DNA from: Alphaproteobacteria bacterium UBA6411
GTDB lineage: Bacteria > Pseudomonadota > Alphaproteobacteria > CAAGCB01 > CAG-977
Direction of reading: 5' to 3'
Length of the DNA: 27,906 nt
Assembly (NCBI GenBank): GCA_002438565.1
Contig: DJPN01000023.1
Coordinates: 1 to 27,906 of the forward strand
The notes under the pieces are model-generated. The model saw nothing but the letters and a program-made list of their open reading frames with translations, did not search any database and was not told the origin of the DNA. Below are positions 1-8,527 of this stretch, in pieces (positions within the stretch are counted from its first letter, which is position 1; each line of letters starts with the position of its first letter). The translations under genes were made by a program, and so were the position numbers.

Positions 1-1857
1 CGTTTCGGGCAAAACGATATTCAGCGTCCCGCCCGTGATTTTGTCCGCCTGCAAAACGCCGCTGACCGTCAGCGTCCCGTCCAGCGCAACGGCTTTAGCT
101 TTAATGCTTTGCGCGGTCAAAATCGACGCCCCGTGAAAGGTGGTTGGCGTATTAAACTCGATTTTTCCTGCCGCGGATATTGCATTGCTGGTAAAGTCGT
201 ATTTGGCTTCTCGGTCGCCGCTAAAAGTCAGATTGTTGTTCAGTGCGGCAATGTTAATCCCGTCGAAATACGCGGTTTTATCGGGGGAAAGCTGTTCGGC
301 GGAAGCTATCTGCACGGAAGCATTATTGATTTTCAAGGTTCCGTTTCCTGAAATTTTACCGGCAATTTTTTCGAGAGCGCTTGATGAGTATCGTTCTATA
401 ACGTTTTCAAAATTCAATGAGTTTGCCGACAGATCCGAAGTAATCCGTATACTGGAGACTACTCCTGAATTACTGTTGGTAGTGTATATATTTAATGTTT
501 CGACATACGATCCTTTAAGCGGAGATACGCTGAATGCAGAATTATTCATTTCCAATTCGGCGACATTCATTTTTCCGTAAAATTCGGCGCCGCTTTCCCA
601 AACGGTGATTTTTCCGCCCGTCACATCGCCGGTGAATTTTCCGAACAACTTCAGCTGTGCCGCATCATCCATTTTCAAGACGCCCCGCGTTCCATCACTT
701 TTTTTCAACGTCAGAGAAGCTTGAGTGTCGTTGTATCCAATCCTCAGACTGTCTTTTGCCAATATTTCATCGGAAATGATGGTGTTGTCGCCTTCCAAAA
801 AATGGGAAGAAGAAATATCGACTGTTTTTGCCGTTATGTTTGTGCCGATAAACACAGAGTTTGTTGTCAGTTTGTTTTTTGCAAAAAGGGAAACGTTTTG
901 AAGTTTTCCGGATGATATGGTTGCTTCATCGTTTTCGAAATAAATCGCCGTTGTTCCGTCACCGATTATACGGGCGTCATAATCAGCAAAAGTTAAATCT
1001 TTTGAAATTGTGACAGACGTGTTGTTTTTCAAATTGATTAAATTTTCAATCAACAGCGTGTCCGATTTTATCTTTACGTTGTCAAAATAAAAATTATTCG
1101 TATAAGCGGCTTTCAATTCTTTGACGGACAACGTGTTGCCGTTTCCAGAAATCGTTACGGATTGGGGAGGCGTCGAAGACTTGTCGGATTGTATAACCGT
1201 ATCAATGGCGATATCGTCCTCCATGGTCAAAGTTACGGGATTTTTTGAACTGTCCAATTCCAGCGTATTGCCCGACGAATTGACATAGTTCAGCTGCATG
1301 CTGTCCTTTGACCAGATATAATTATCGCTTATTCGGATAGTGGAGTTTTCCAAAGCTCCGAGGAAAGCGGCATTGCCTGTTATGCTGAGCGTGCCGCCGC
1401 TTAGTACGGTATCACCGGTATCACTCAACGTAAGAGAAGAACCATCCAAAAGGTTAAAGTTGATCTTTGAAATCTTGCCTACAGCAATGTGAACCGATCC
1501 GGCAATGGACAGTGTATTATCATTTCCCTTAAAGCCGGTCATTGACTTTAACCAAATATCTTTCAGCGTGCCATTCCCCTCGATTATCGTAGGGGATTCC
1601 CGGTTTTGAATAATATAGTTTCCTTTGCCGTCAAGAGTGCAGTCATTTGTGAAAACAATCTTGTCGACATCATTTAAGGGATCTCTGAGCGTTGAGTCGT
1701 TAGCTACGGTTATTGTGCGGTTCTCTCGCGTATAAGCCTCCGCCGTGTGCGGCATCAGCGCGCCCGTAAAAATCATCATGTTCATCAGCGCGCATTTCAT
1801 CAAAACGGCGCGGTATTTTGCGGACAGTTCACGCAAAGCGGTTTTGGACAGTTTCAT
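1..1857 (-). CDS. Large exported beta-helical adhesin / autotransporter-like protein (partial, N-terminal 619 codons)
   Basis: An open frame runs from an ATG at 1857 to the left edge without a stop, so only the N-terminal 619 residues are visible. The start is set by a strong GAGGGGG ribosome site six bases upstream. Residues 1-41 form a long signal peptide: a charged first part, then a Met/Leu/Ala-rich hydrophobic stretch ending in TAEA. The rest is rich in Asn, Thr, Ser, Gly and Ile, has almost no Cys, and shows short irregular strands with 'GNGTL', 'SGNGNTL', 'ISGNGTLKI'-type turns, as in beta-helical passenger domains of autotransporters and filamentous adhesins. A C-terminal beta-barrel or anchor would lie outside the window. 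It could be any large repetitive surface protein; I recognise no specific family. It is separated from recG by a terminator hairpin. Confidence 0.72.
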   Translation of the reverse strand, partial: MKLSKTALRELSAKYRAVLMKCALMNMMIFTGALMPHTAEAYTRENRTITVANDSTLRDPLNDVDKIVFTNDCTLDGKGNYIIQNRESPTIIEGNGTLKDIWLKSMTGFKGNDNTLSIAGSVHIAVGKISKINFNLLDGSSLTLSDTGDTVLSGGTLSITGNAAFLGALENSTIRISDNYIWSKDSMQLNYVNSSGNTLELDSSKNPVTLTMEDDIAIDTVIQSDKSSTPPQSVTISGNGNTLSVKELKAAYTNNFYFDNVKIKSDTLLIENLINLKNNTSVTISKDLTFADYDARIIGDGTTAIYFENDEATISSGKLQNVSLFAKNKLTTNSVFIGTNITAKTVDISSSHFLEGDNTIISDEILAKDSLRIGYNDTQASLTLKKSDGTRGVLKMDDAAQLKLFGKFTGDVTGGKITVWESGAEFYGKMNVAELEMNNSAFSVSPLKGSYVETLNIYTTNSNSGVVSSIRITSDLSANSLNFENVIERYSSSALEKIAGKISGNGTLKINNASVQIASAEQLSPDKTAYFDGINIAALNNNLTFSGDREAKYDFTSNAISAAGKIEFNTPTTFHGASILTAQSIKAKAVALDGTLTVSGVLQADKITGGTLNIVLPET

Positions 1858-1870
1858 TGTTTTCCCCCTC

Positions 1871-1909
1871 AAAAAAACAAACGGACGTCAGACTTTTAGT
1901 CTATCGTCC
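1871..1909 (-). terminator. Intrinsic terminator between recG and the adhesin-like gene
   Basis: Read on the minus strand, GGACG-AT-AGACT-AAA-AGTCT-GA-CGTCC forms two stacked 5-bp stems with one internal mismatch, followed by a T-rich tract (1882 down to 1871). It lies downstream of recG and can terminate recG transcription. Its U-tract ends one base before the ribosome-binding site of the next gene, so it can also act as an attenuator for that gene. Confidence 0.7.
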
Positions 1910-1985
1910 CGCGGATTTATTTGCAAATATATTTCGGTTTTTGAATCAAAATAAACGTCCCTTTTATTTGATTAAGAGGGAATTT

Positions 1986-4064
1986 TTATCCTGCTTTCAG
2001 CGTTTTAACGGCTTCGTCTTTGCCGAACAAATACAGCAGGACACGCAAGGCTTTGCCGCGTTCGGATTTCAATTCGGGATCAATATTCATAATATATTTC
2101 GCATCGTTGCTTGCCATTTTCAGCAAGTCCGTATGCGCCGCCAAATCGGCAATTCGGAATTCGGGCAAGCCGCTTTGCTTTGTTCCCAATACTTCGCCCG
2201 CGCCGCGCAAAGTCAAATCTTGTTCCGCGATTTTAAAGCCGTCCTGCGTTTCGCGCATGGCGGTTAGGCGGGCTTTGGCGGTTTCGCTCAGCGGATCGGC
2301 GTAAAGCAGCAAACAGGTGGACGCTTTTTGCCCGCGTCCGATGCGCCCGCGCAACTGGTGAAGCTGAGCCAAGCCGAAGCGTTCCGAATGTTCGATGACC
2401 ATAACGGTTGCGGCGGGAACGTCCACGCCGACTTCGATAACCGTCGTTGCGACCAGAATATCCAATTCGTTGCCCGCGAATTTTTGCATAATCGCGTCTT
2501 TTTCCGCGCTTTTCATTTTGCCGTGAACCAGTCCGACGCGGTTCGGATAAAGCTTTGACAAATATTCAAACCGCTGTTCCGCGGCGGCGAGGTCGATTTT
2601 TTCGCTTTCCTCGACCAAAGGGCAGACCCAATAGGCTTTGTTGCCGTCCGCCAGCGACCGCCCCAAAGCGGCGGCGACTTCGTCCAGCCGCGCGGCAGGC
2701 AGAACACGGGTGGCGATTTCTTTGCGCCCCGGCGGCAGTTCGTCAATCTGCGACACGTCCATATCGCCGTAACAGGTGAGGGCGAGCGTGCGGGGAATGG
2801 GTGTCGCCGTCATCACCAGCATATCGCTTTTGGTGCCTTTTTCGGACAGACTCAAACGTTGATGAACGCCGAACTTGTGCTGTTCGTCAATGACGGTCAG
2901 CGCCAAGTCTTTAAAAGTAACATCTTCGGAAAAAAGGGCGTGCGTGCCGACGACGATGTTTGCTTGTCCCGATGAAATTTTGTCCAAAATCTCCTGCCGC
3001 TTTTTGCCTTTGTCGCGTCCCGTCAGCAGCACGATGTTAACGGCGTCGCCCGCGAATTTTTGCAGGGTCGCAAAGTGCTGGTTCGCCAGAATGTCCGTCG
3101 GCGCCATCAGCGCGGCTTGCGTTCCCGCTTCAACGGCGTTCAGCATCGCGAACAGGGCGACCAAAGTCTTGCCGCTGCCGACATCGCCCTGCACCAGACG
3201 CAACATTCTGTCCGGTGATTCCATATCGGCGTTGATTTCTTTTAAAACGCGGATTTGTGCGCCAGTAAGCGAAAAGCTTAAACCGTCAAGAACGTGTTTT
3301 CGGATTTTGCCGTTTCCTTTGATTTTCCTTCCAGACAGCTTTTTCATGCTTTTTCTGACCAAAGCAAGGGCAAGCTGGTTTGCCAACAGTTCATCATACG
3401 CCAAACGGGCGCGCGCGGCAGGCAAAGCGGACAGATCGTCTTCGCTTTTCGGGGCGTGAACGGTTGCCAAAGCGGCATTGAACGGCGGCCATTTTTCGCG
3501 CGCCGTCATTGCCGTATCCTGCCATTCGGGAAGCGTCGGCAGCTTGTCCAATTCACTGCGTATGGCTTTGTTCAAGACCTTGCCCGACAGTCCCGCGGTC
3601 AGCGGATAAACGCACTCTATCGCCGGGATTTTGTCTAAATCTCCTGCAGGAACGATATAGTCGGGATGCAGCATTTGCGCAAAGCCGTTCGACCGCTCGA
3701 CCTTGCCGCTAATCAACCGCGGCTGACCCAGCGGCAGAGCTTGAGCGGGGTAATCGCCGAAAGCGTGAAAGAAAACAACGTTGATTTCGCCCGTTTCGTC
3801 GCGGCATATTACGCGGTAAGGGCTTTTTCGCGCGGCGGGCTTGCGGTGTTCGACGGCGGTGACTTCGATTGTGGCGACGCTGTTTTCGGGCGCGTCGGCA
3901 ATCGTTGTTTTCAATCGGCGGTCAATCACGCCCGTCGGCATGTGCGCCAACAGGTCGAAAACGACTTTGCACCCCAGCTTTTCGCACAAGGCGGCGGTTT
4001 TCTTGCCAATGCCCGCGACGCTGTCCAAAGCGGCAAAGTACGGGTATAAAATTTCGGGGCGCAT
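1986..4064 (-). CDS. recG: ATP-dependent DNA helicase RecG
   Basis: 692 residues, the usual length. RecG unwinds branched DNA such as stalled forks and Holliday junctions. The N-terminal part contains the wedge/OB-fold region (roughly residues 60-150, with 'VFFHAFGDY' and 'LISGKVERSNGF'). The superfamily 2 helicase core follows: Walker A 'GDVGSGKT' near residue 293, the RecG-type DEQH box in 'VIDEQHKFGVHQR', the 'TATPIPRT' motif III and the C-terminal helicase motifs 'TTVIEVGVDVPAAT' and 'QLRGRIGRG'. The RecG-specific tail with 'DLTLRGAGEVLGTKQSGLPEFRIADL' is present. The ATG at 4064 has an AGGAAA ribosome site about six bases upstream. It is divergent from mfd across 77 bp. Family assignment is secure. 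Confidence 0.97.
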   Translation of the reverse strand: MRPEILYPYFAALDSVAGIGKKTAALCEKLGCKVVFDLLAHMPTGVIDRRLKTTIADAPENSVATIEVTAVEHRKPAARKSPYRVICRDETGEINVVFFHAFGDYPAQALPLGQPRLISGKVERSNGFAQMLHPDYIVPAGDLDKIPAIECVYPLTAGLSGKVLNKAIRSELDKLPTLPEWQDTAMTAREKWPPFNAALATVHAPKSEDDLSALPAARARLAYDELLANQLALALVRKSMKKLSGRKIKGNGKIRKHVLDGLSFSLTGAQIRVLKEINADMESPDRMLRLVQGDVGSGKTLVALFAMLNAVEAGTQAALMAPTDILANQHFATLQKFAGDAVNIVLLTGRDKGKKRQEILDKISSGQANIVVGTHALFSEDVTFKDLALTVIDEQHKFGVHQRLSLSEKGTKSDMLVMTATPIPRTLALTCYGDMDVSQIDELPPGRKEIATRVLPAARLDEVAAALGRSLADGNKAYWVCPLVEESEKIDLAAAEQRFEYLSKLYPNRVGLVHGKMKSAEKDAIMQKFAGNELDILVATTVIEVGVDVPAATVMVIEHSERFGLAQLHQLRGRIGRGQKASTCLLLYADPLSETAKARLTAMRETQDGFKIAEQDLTLRGAGEVLGTKQSGLPEFRIADLAAHTDLLKMASNDAKYIMNIDPELKSERGKALRVLLYLFGKDEAVKTLKAG

Positions 4065-4141
4065 GGGCGTTTCCTAAAAATAACAGATGATTTTCTTTTG
4101 TTCCTATTGTAATTTATCTGATTAACGGAGCAAGTTTAAAA

Positions 4142-7100
4142 ATGCCGAAATTTACAAAAAGTCCTCAAAAAAGCCTGCTGGCAGGCGTTCCCGAAAGCTT
4201 TGCGCCGATTGCGCTGAGCGAAATCGCCAAACAAACGGGCAATGTGCTGTATGTGTGCCGCGACGAAATGCAGCTGGCGCAAACGGCGGCGAATTTGACG
4301 TTTTTCGACACGGCGGCGGAGGTTTTGACTTTTCCCGCTTGGGACACCGTGCCCTATGACCGCGTGTCGCCCAACACTGATGTTGTGGCAAAAAGGCTGG
4401 AAACGCTGACCCGACTGCACGGCGGCAAAGGAGGACAGCCCCGCATTGTGCTGACGACGGTTGCGGCGTTGCTGCAGCGCGTGCCTCCGTTCGGCTTTTT
4501 CGCCGCGTCTTTGACCGCCGAGGCGGGCAAAACGTTTGACGAAGAGGCTTTCAAAGCTTTTTTGGAAAAGAACGGCTATCAGCGTACGGAACAAGTCATG
4601 GAGGCCGGCGAATATGCCGTTCGCGGCGGGATTGTCGACGTGTTCGCCCCGGGGACTGCCGAACCGCTGCGCCTTGATTTGTTCGGTGACGAACTGGAAA
4701 GCATCCGCACGTTTGACCCGATGACCCAGCGCACCAGCGGCACTTTGTCCCGCTTTGTGTTCCGTCCCGTCAGCGAAGTCGCTTTGGATGCCGAATCCGT
4801 GTCGCGGTTCAGAACGCAATACCGCGAGCTGTTCGGCGCGGGAACAAACGATATTTTATATGAAAGCATTTCGGAACACCGCCGTTTCCAAGGCATGGAG
4901 CATTGGCTTCCGCTGTTTCACGACGGTATGGACACGCTGTTTGCGTTTGTTCCCGACGCGGTTGTCGTTTGGGAGTATCAAGCGGACGAAGCCGTCAAAG
5001 CCCGCTTTGAACAAATCGAGGAGTTTTACAACGCTCGATTGGATGCCGAAAAGAACGGGCTGAGCGAAAGCGGCATGATTTATCACCCTGTTCCCGTCGA
5101 ACGGATGTTCATGGGGGCGGACGAATTGCAGGCTTTGATGAGAACCCGCGCGGTGTATCAGCTGTTTCCGTTTGTCGCGCCCGATTACGACGGCGAACTG
5201 CCCGTGCAGGACATGGGCGGCAGAAACGGCAAGGATTTTTCCGCCGAACGCGCCTTGCCCGAAATCGACATTTACGACGCGGTGCGCAAGTTTATCGTTG
5301 CGGAACGTTTGGCGAAAAGAAACGTGATTTTGACCGCTTTTACAAACGGGTCGCGTTCCAGAATCGCAGGACTGCTGAAAGAACGCGGCATTCCGACAAC
5401 CGAGGTTGCGACATGGGCGGAAGCTTTGGCGACAAAGGACGGCACGGCTTTTGCCGTTTTGCCGCTGACCGAGGGCTTTAAGACGGATTCTTACACCGTA
5501 TTGTCCGAAGCCGACATTTTCGGCGATCGATTGGCGCGTCCCGTGCGTAAAAAGCGGCGCGGCGACCAGTTCATTTCCGATGTGTCCGCTTTGAACGAAG
5601 GCGACTTGGTCGTGCATATCGACCACGGCATCGGCCGCTATGAAGGACTGAAAACGCTTCAAGTCGGCGGCGCGCCGCATGATTGCGTGTGCTTGGTGTA
5701 CGCCGACGACGACAAGCTGTTCGTTCCCGTCGAAAATATCGAAGTTCTGTCCCGCTACGGTTCCGACCAAGCCGCCGCTTTGCTGGACAAACTGGGCGGG
5801 CACGCATGGCAGGCGCGCAAGGCGAAGCTGAAAAAGCGTATTCGCGACATGGCGGACGCGTTGATAAAAGTTGCCGCCGAACGTCATTTGCGCAAAGCCG
5901 AACGTCTGCCCGTTCCCGAAGGCGTTTACGACGATTTTTGCGCTCGTTTCCCCTATGCGGAAACGGAGGACCAAGAAAAAAGCATCCAAGACGTGCTGTC
6001 CGATTTGTCCGAGGGTCGCCCCATGGACAGGCTGGTTTGCGGCGATGTCGGCTTCGGAAAAACAGAAGTCGCTTTGCGCGCGGCGTTTACGGCGGCGATG
6101 AACGGCGTGCAGGTTGCGGTTGTTGTGCCGACGACTTTGCTTGCCCGTCAGCATTATGAAACGTTCAAGGCGCGATTGGCGGGCTTCCCCCTGCGATTGG
6201 CGCAGCTGTCGCGCTTGGTCAACGCCAAAAACACGGCGCAAACCAAAAAAGAATTGGCGGAGGGCAAAGTCGACATTGTAGTCGGGACGCACGCTTTGCT
6301 GTCCAAAAACATTCAATTCGCGAATTTGGGATTGCTGATTGTGGACGAAGAACAGCACTTCGGCGTCGCGCACAAGGAACGCTTGAAACAGCTGAAAGCC
6401 AACGTTCACGTTTTGACGCTGACGGCGACACCCATTCCCCGCACTTTGCAGATGGCGCTGACGGGGGTGAGGGAACTGAGCATCATCGCGACGCCGCCCG
6501 TTGACCGTTTGGCGGTGCGCACGTTCGTGCTGCCGTTTGACCCCGTGATTATCCGTGAAGCGTTGGTGCGCGAACGCATGCGCGGCGGTCAGACGTTCTA
6601 TGTTTGCCCGCGCATCGCCGATATGGACGAAGTCAAAAAGAAACTGGACGCCCTTGTCCCCGAAATCCGCGTTGTTGCCGCGCACGGCAAGATGACTCCG
6701 ACGGAATTGGAAGAGATTATGACCGCTTTTGCGGACAAGAAATATGATGTTCTGCTGTCCACGACGATTATTGAATCGGGGTTGGATATGCCGTCGGTCA
6801 ACACGATGATTGTTCACCGCGCGGATATGTTCGGATTGGCGCAGTTGTACCAGCTGCGCGGACGCGTCGGGCGCGGCAAGACGCGCGGTTATGCGTATTT
6901 GACTTTGCCCGCAAACCGTTCAGTCAACAAAACGGCGCTGAAGCGTATGGAAGTCATGCAGAAACTGGATACATTGGGCGCGGGCTTTACGCTGGCGAGC
7001 TATGATTTGGACATTCGCGGGGCGGGCAACCTGCTGGGCGAAGAACAGTCGGGGCATATCCGCGAAGTCGGCATCGAGCTTTATCAGAAAATGCTGGAAG

Positions 7101-7630
7101 AAGCGGTTGCCCAAGCCCGTTCGGGTGAAACGTCGGAAGCGGAGGGGGATGACGATTGGTCGCCGCAAATCTCGGCGGGCATGCCCGTCCTTATTCCCGA
7201 AAGCTATGTGCGTGATTTGGGCGTGCGCATGGGACTGTACAAACGGCTGGCGGATGTGCAGGAATTGGATGAAATCGACGGCTTTGCCGCCGAACTGACG
7301 GACAGGTTCGGACCTTTGCCGCCGGAAGCGGAAAACCTGCTGGAAATCATCGCCATCAAAGTTTTGTGCCGCAAGGCCAACGTTGAAAAAATCGAAGCGG
7401 GGCCAAAGGGCGCGGTGCTGACTTTGCGCGACAACCGCTTTCCGAATCCTGCGGGACTGGTTACGTTTATCGCCCAAAACCGCGGCGCGGCAAAGCTTCG
7501 CCCCGATCAGAAAATCGTGTGCATCAGGTCGTGGGAAACACCGAAAGACCGTATTCGCGGCATGCGCAAGCTGATGACGAAAATTGCGCATATTGCCGTT
7601 GAAAATCAAAATGATACAAAAACTTCTTGA
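4142..7630 (+). CDS. mfd: Transcription-repair coupling factor Mfd
   Basis: 1162 residues, full length for Mfd, the ATP-driven translocase that removes RNA polymerase stalled at lesions and recruits UvrA. Visible in order: a UvrB-like N-terminal module (roughly residues 1-320); the RNA-polymerase-interacting domain around residues 475-545 with 'VVHIDHGIGRYEG' and 'DKLFVPVENIEVLSRY'; the translocase core with Walker A 'GDVGFGKTEVALRA' near residue 633, DEEQ box 'LLIVDEEQHFGV' near 733, 'TLTATPIPRTLQMAL', and 'STTIIESGLDMPS' plus 'QLYQLRGRVGRG'; and the TRG region with 'DLDIRGAGNLLGEEQSGHIREVG'. The C-terminal D7 domain follows. The start uses a CGGAG site. It begins a plus-strand run with purU 19 bp downstream. 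Long antisense frames opposite this gene are composition shadows. Confidence 0.97.
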   Translation: MPKFTKSPQKSLLAGVPESFAPIALSEIAKQTGNVLYVCRDEMQLAQTAANLTFFDTAAEVLTFPAWDTVPYDRVSPNTDVVAKRLETLTRLHGGKGGQPRIVLTTVAALLQRVPPFGFFAASLTAEAGKTFDEEAFKAFLEKNGYQRTEQVMEAGEYAVRGGIVDVFAPGTAEPLRLDLFGDELESIRTFDPMTQRTSGTLSRFVFRPVSEVALDAESVSRFRTQYRELFGAGTNDILYESISEHRRFQGMEHWLPLFHDGMDTLFAFVPDAVVVWEYQADEAVKARFEQIEEFYNARLDAEKNGLSESGMIYHPVPVERMFMGADELQALMRTRAVYQLFPFVAPDYDGELPVQDMGGRNGKDFSAERALPEIDIYDAVRKFIVAERLAKRNVILTAFTNGSRSRIAGLLKERGIPTTEVATWAEALATKDGTAFAVLPLTEGFKTDSYTVLSEADIFGDRLARPVRKKRRGDQFISDVSALNEGDLVVHIDHGIGRYEGLKTLQVGGAPHDCVCLVYADDDKLFVPVENIEVLSRYGSDQAAALLDKLGGHAWQARKAKLKKRIRDMADALIKVAAERHLRKAERLPVPEGVYDDFCARFPYAETEDQEKSIQDVLSDLSEGRPMDRLVCGDVGFGKTEVALRAAFTAAMNGVQVAVVVPTTLLARQHYETFKARLAGFPLRLAQLSRLVNAKNTAQTKKELAEGKVDIVVGTHALLSKNIQFANLGLLIVDEEQHFGVAHKERLKQLKANVHVLTLTATPIPRTLQMALTGVRELSIIATPPVDRLAVRTFVLPFDPVIIREALVRERMRGGQTFYVCPRIADMDEVKKKLDALVPEIRVVAAHGKMTPTELEEIMTAFADKKYDVLLSTTIIESGLDMPSVNTMIVHRADMFGLAQLYQLRGRVGRGKTRGYAYLTLPANRSVNKTALKRMEVMQKLDTLGAGFTLASYDLDIRGAGNLLGEEQSGHIREVGIELYQKMLEEAVAQARSGETSEAEGDDDWSPQISAGMPVLIPESYVRDLGVRMGLYKRLADVQELDEIDGFAAELTDRFGPLPPEAENLLEIIAIKVLCRKANVEKIEAGPKGAVLTLRDNRFPNPAGLVTFIAQNRGAAKLRPDQKIVCIRSWETPKDRIRGMRKLMTKIAHIAVENQNDTKTS

Positions 7631-7649
7631 TAAAAAGGATTAAAAGAAA

Positions 7650-8519
7650 ATGGCTTTGGAAACGCATATTTTAACCCTCAGCTGTCCCGACAGAACAGGC
7701 ATTGCGGCGCGTGTTTTTTCCAAAATCGCGGCAGAGGGCGGCTTTGTCAAGGAAGCCGCGCAATTCGGCGACGAGCTCAGCCGTTTGTTCTTTATGCGCA
7801 TTGTGTTCACGACGGACACGGCGGAAAGCATGCGTCCCGTTTTGCGGGAATCCTTCAAGCCGCTGGCGGCTGAATACAAAATGGACTGGAAACTGCATAA
7901 CGGCGACCGTCCCGCGCGGCTGCTGCTGCTGGTATCCAAGGAAAGCCATTGTTTGAACGACTTGCTGCAACGGTGGCGGACGGGCTTGCTGAACGTCGAT
8001 ATCGCGGGCGTGGTGTCCAATCACGAAGATATGCGTGAATTCGTCGAATGGAACAAAATCCCGTACCATTATTTGCCTTTGCCCGCGGGGTCGAGCTTTG
8101 AAGCCAAACGCGTGCAGGAAAACAAAATTCTGAAGCTTGCCGCCGATTTGCACGTCGATTTGGTTGTTTTGGCGCGTTATATGCAAATTTTGTCCGATGA
8201 CATGTGCCGCGCTTTGCAGGGACACTGCATCAACATCCACCATTCGTTTCTGCCCAGCTTCAAAGGGGCAAAGCCGTATCACCAAGCTTATGAACGCGGG
8301 GTCAAGCTGATTGGCGCGACGGCGCACTATGTCACGGCGGATTTGGACGAAGGTCCGATTATCGAACAGGCGGTCGAACGCGTCGATCACACCTTTACGC
8401 CCGCGAAACTGGTTGCCGTCGGCAAGGATTTGGAAAACATTGTTTTGGCACGCGCAGTGCGTTATCATACCGAAAGGCGCATTTTGCTGAACGGCCGCCG
8501 CACCGTTATTTTCAAGTGA
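7650..8519 (+). CDS. purU: Formyltetrahydrofolate deformylase
   Basis: 289 residues, normal for PurU, which hydrolyses 10-formyl-THF to THF and formate and so balances one-carbon pools and can feed formate to PurT. An N-terminal ACT domain starts at 'ILTLSCPDRTGIAARVFSKI'. The C-terminal formyltransferase fold has 'VLARYMQILSDDMC', the catalytic His region 'NIHHSFLPSFKGAKPYHQA' near residue 197, and 'GATAHYVTADLDEGPIIEQ' with the catalytic Asp around 231-235. An AAGGA ribosome site precedes the ATG. It follows mfd by 19 bp and precedes the Sel1 gene by 8 bp, so co-transcription is likely although the pathways are unrelated. Confidence 0.96.
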   Translation: MALETHILTLSCPDRTGIAARVFSKIAAEGGFVKEAAQFGDELSRLFFMRIVFTTDTAESMRPVLRESFKPLAAEYKMDWKLHNGDRPARLLLLVSKESHCLNDLLQRWRTGLLNVDIAGVVSNHEDMREFVEWNKIPYHYLPLPAGSSFEAKRVQENKILKLAADLHVDLVVLARYMQILSDDMCRALQGHCINIHHSFLPSFKGAKPYHQAYERGVKLIGATAHYVTADLDEGPIIEQAVERVDHTFTPAKLVAVGKDLENIVLARAVRYHTERRILLNGRRTVIFK

Positions 8520-8527
8520 GGTTTTAA

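Noticed and set aside
4856..6817. 653-residue open frame antisense to mfd
   Set aside because: It lies wholly opposite the well-supported mfd gene; its translation is His/Gln/Arg/Phe-rich, as expected for the complement of this codon usage, and shows no domain. The same applies to the long frames opposite purU (7671-8582), the Sel1 gene (9047-10075) and the acetate-CoA ligase (18584-19588, 19679-20554).
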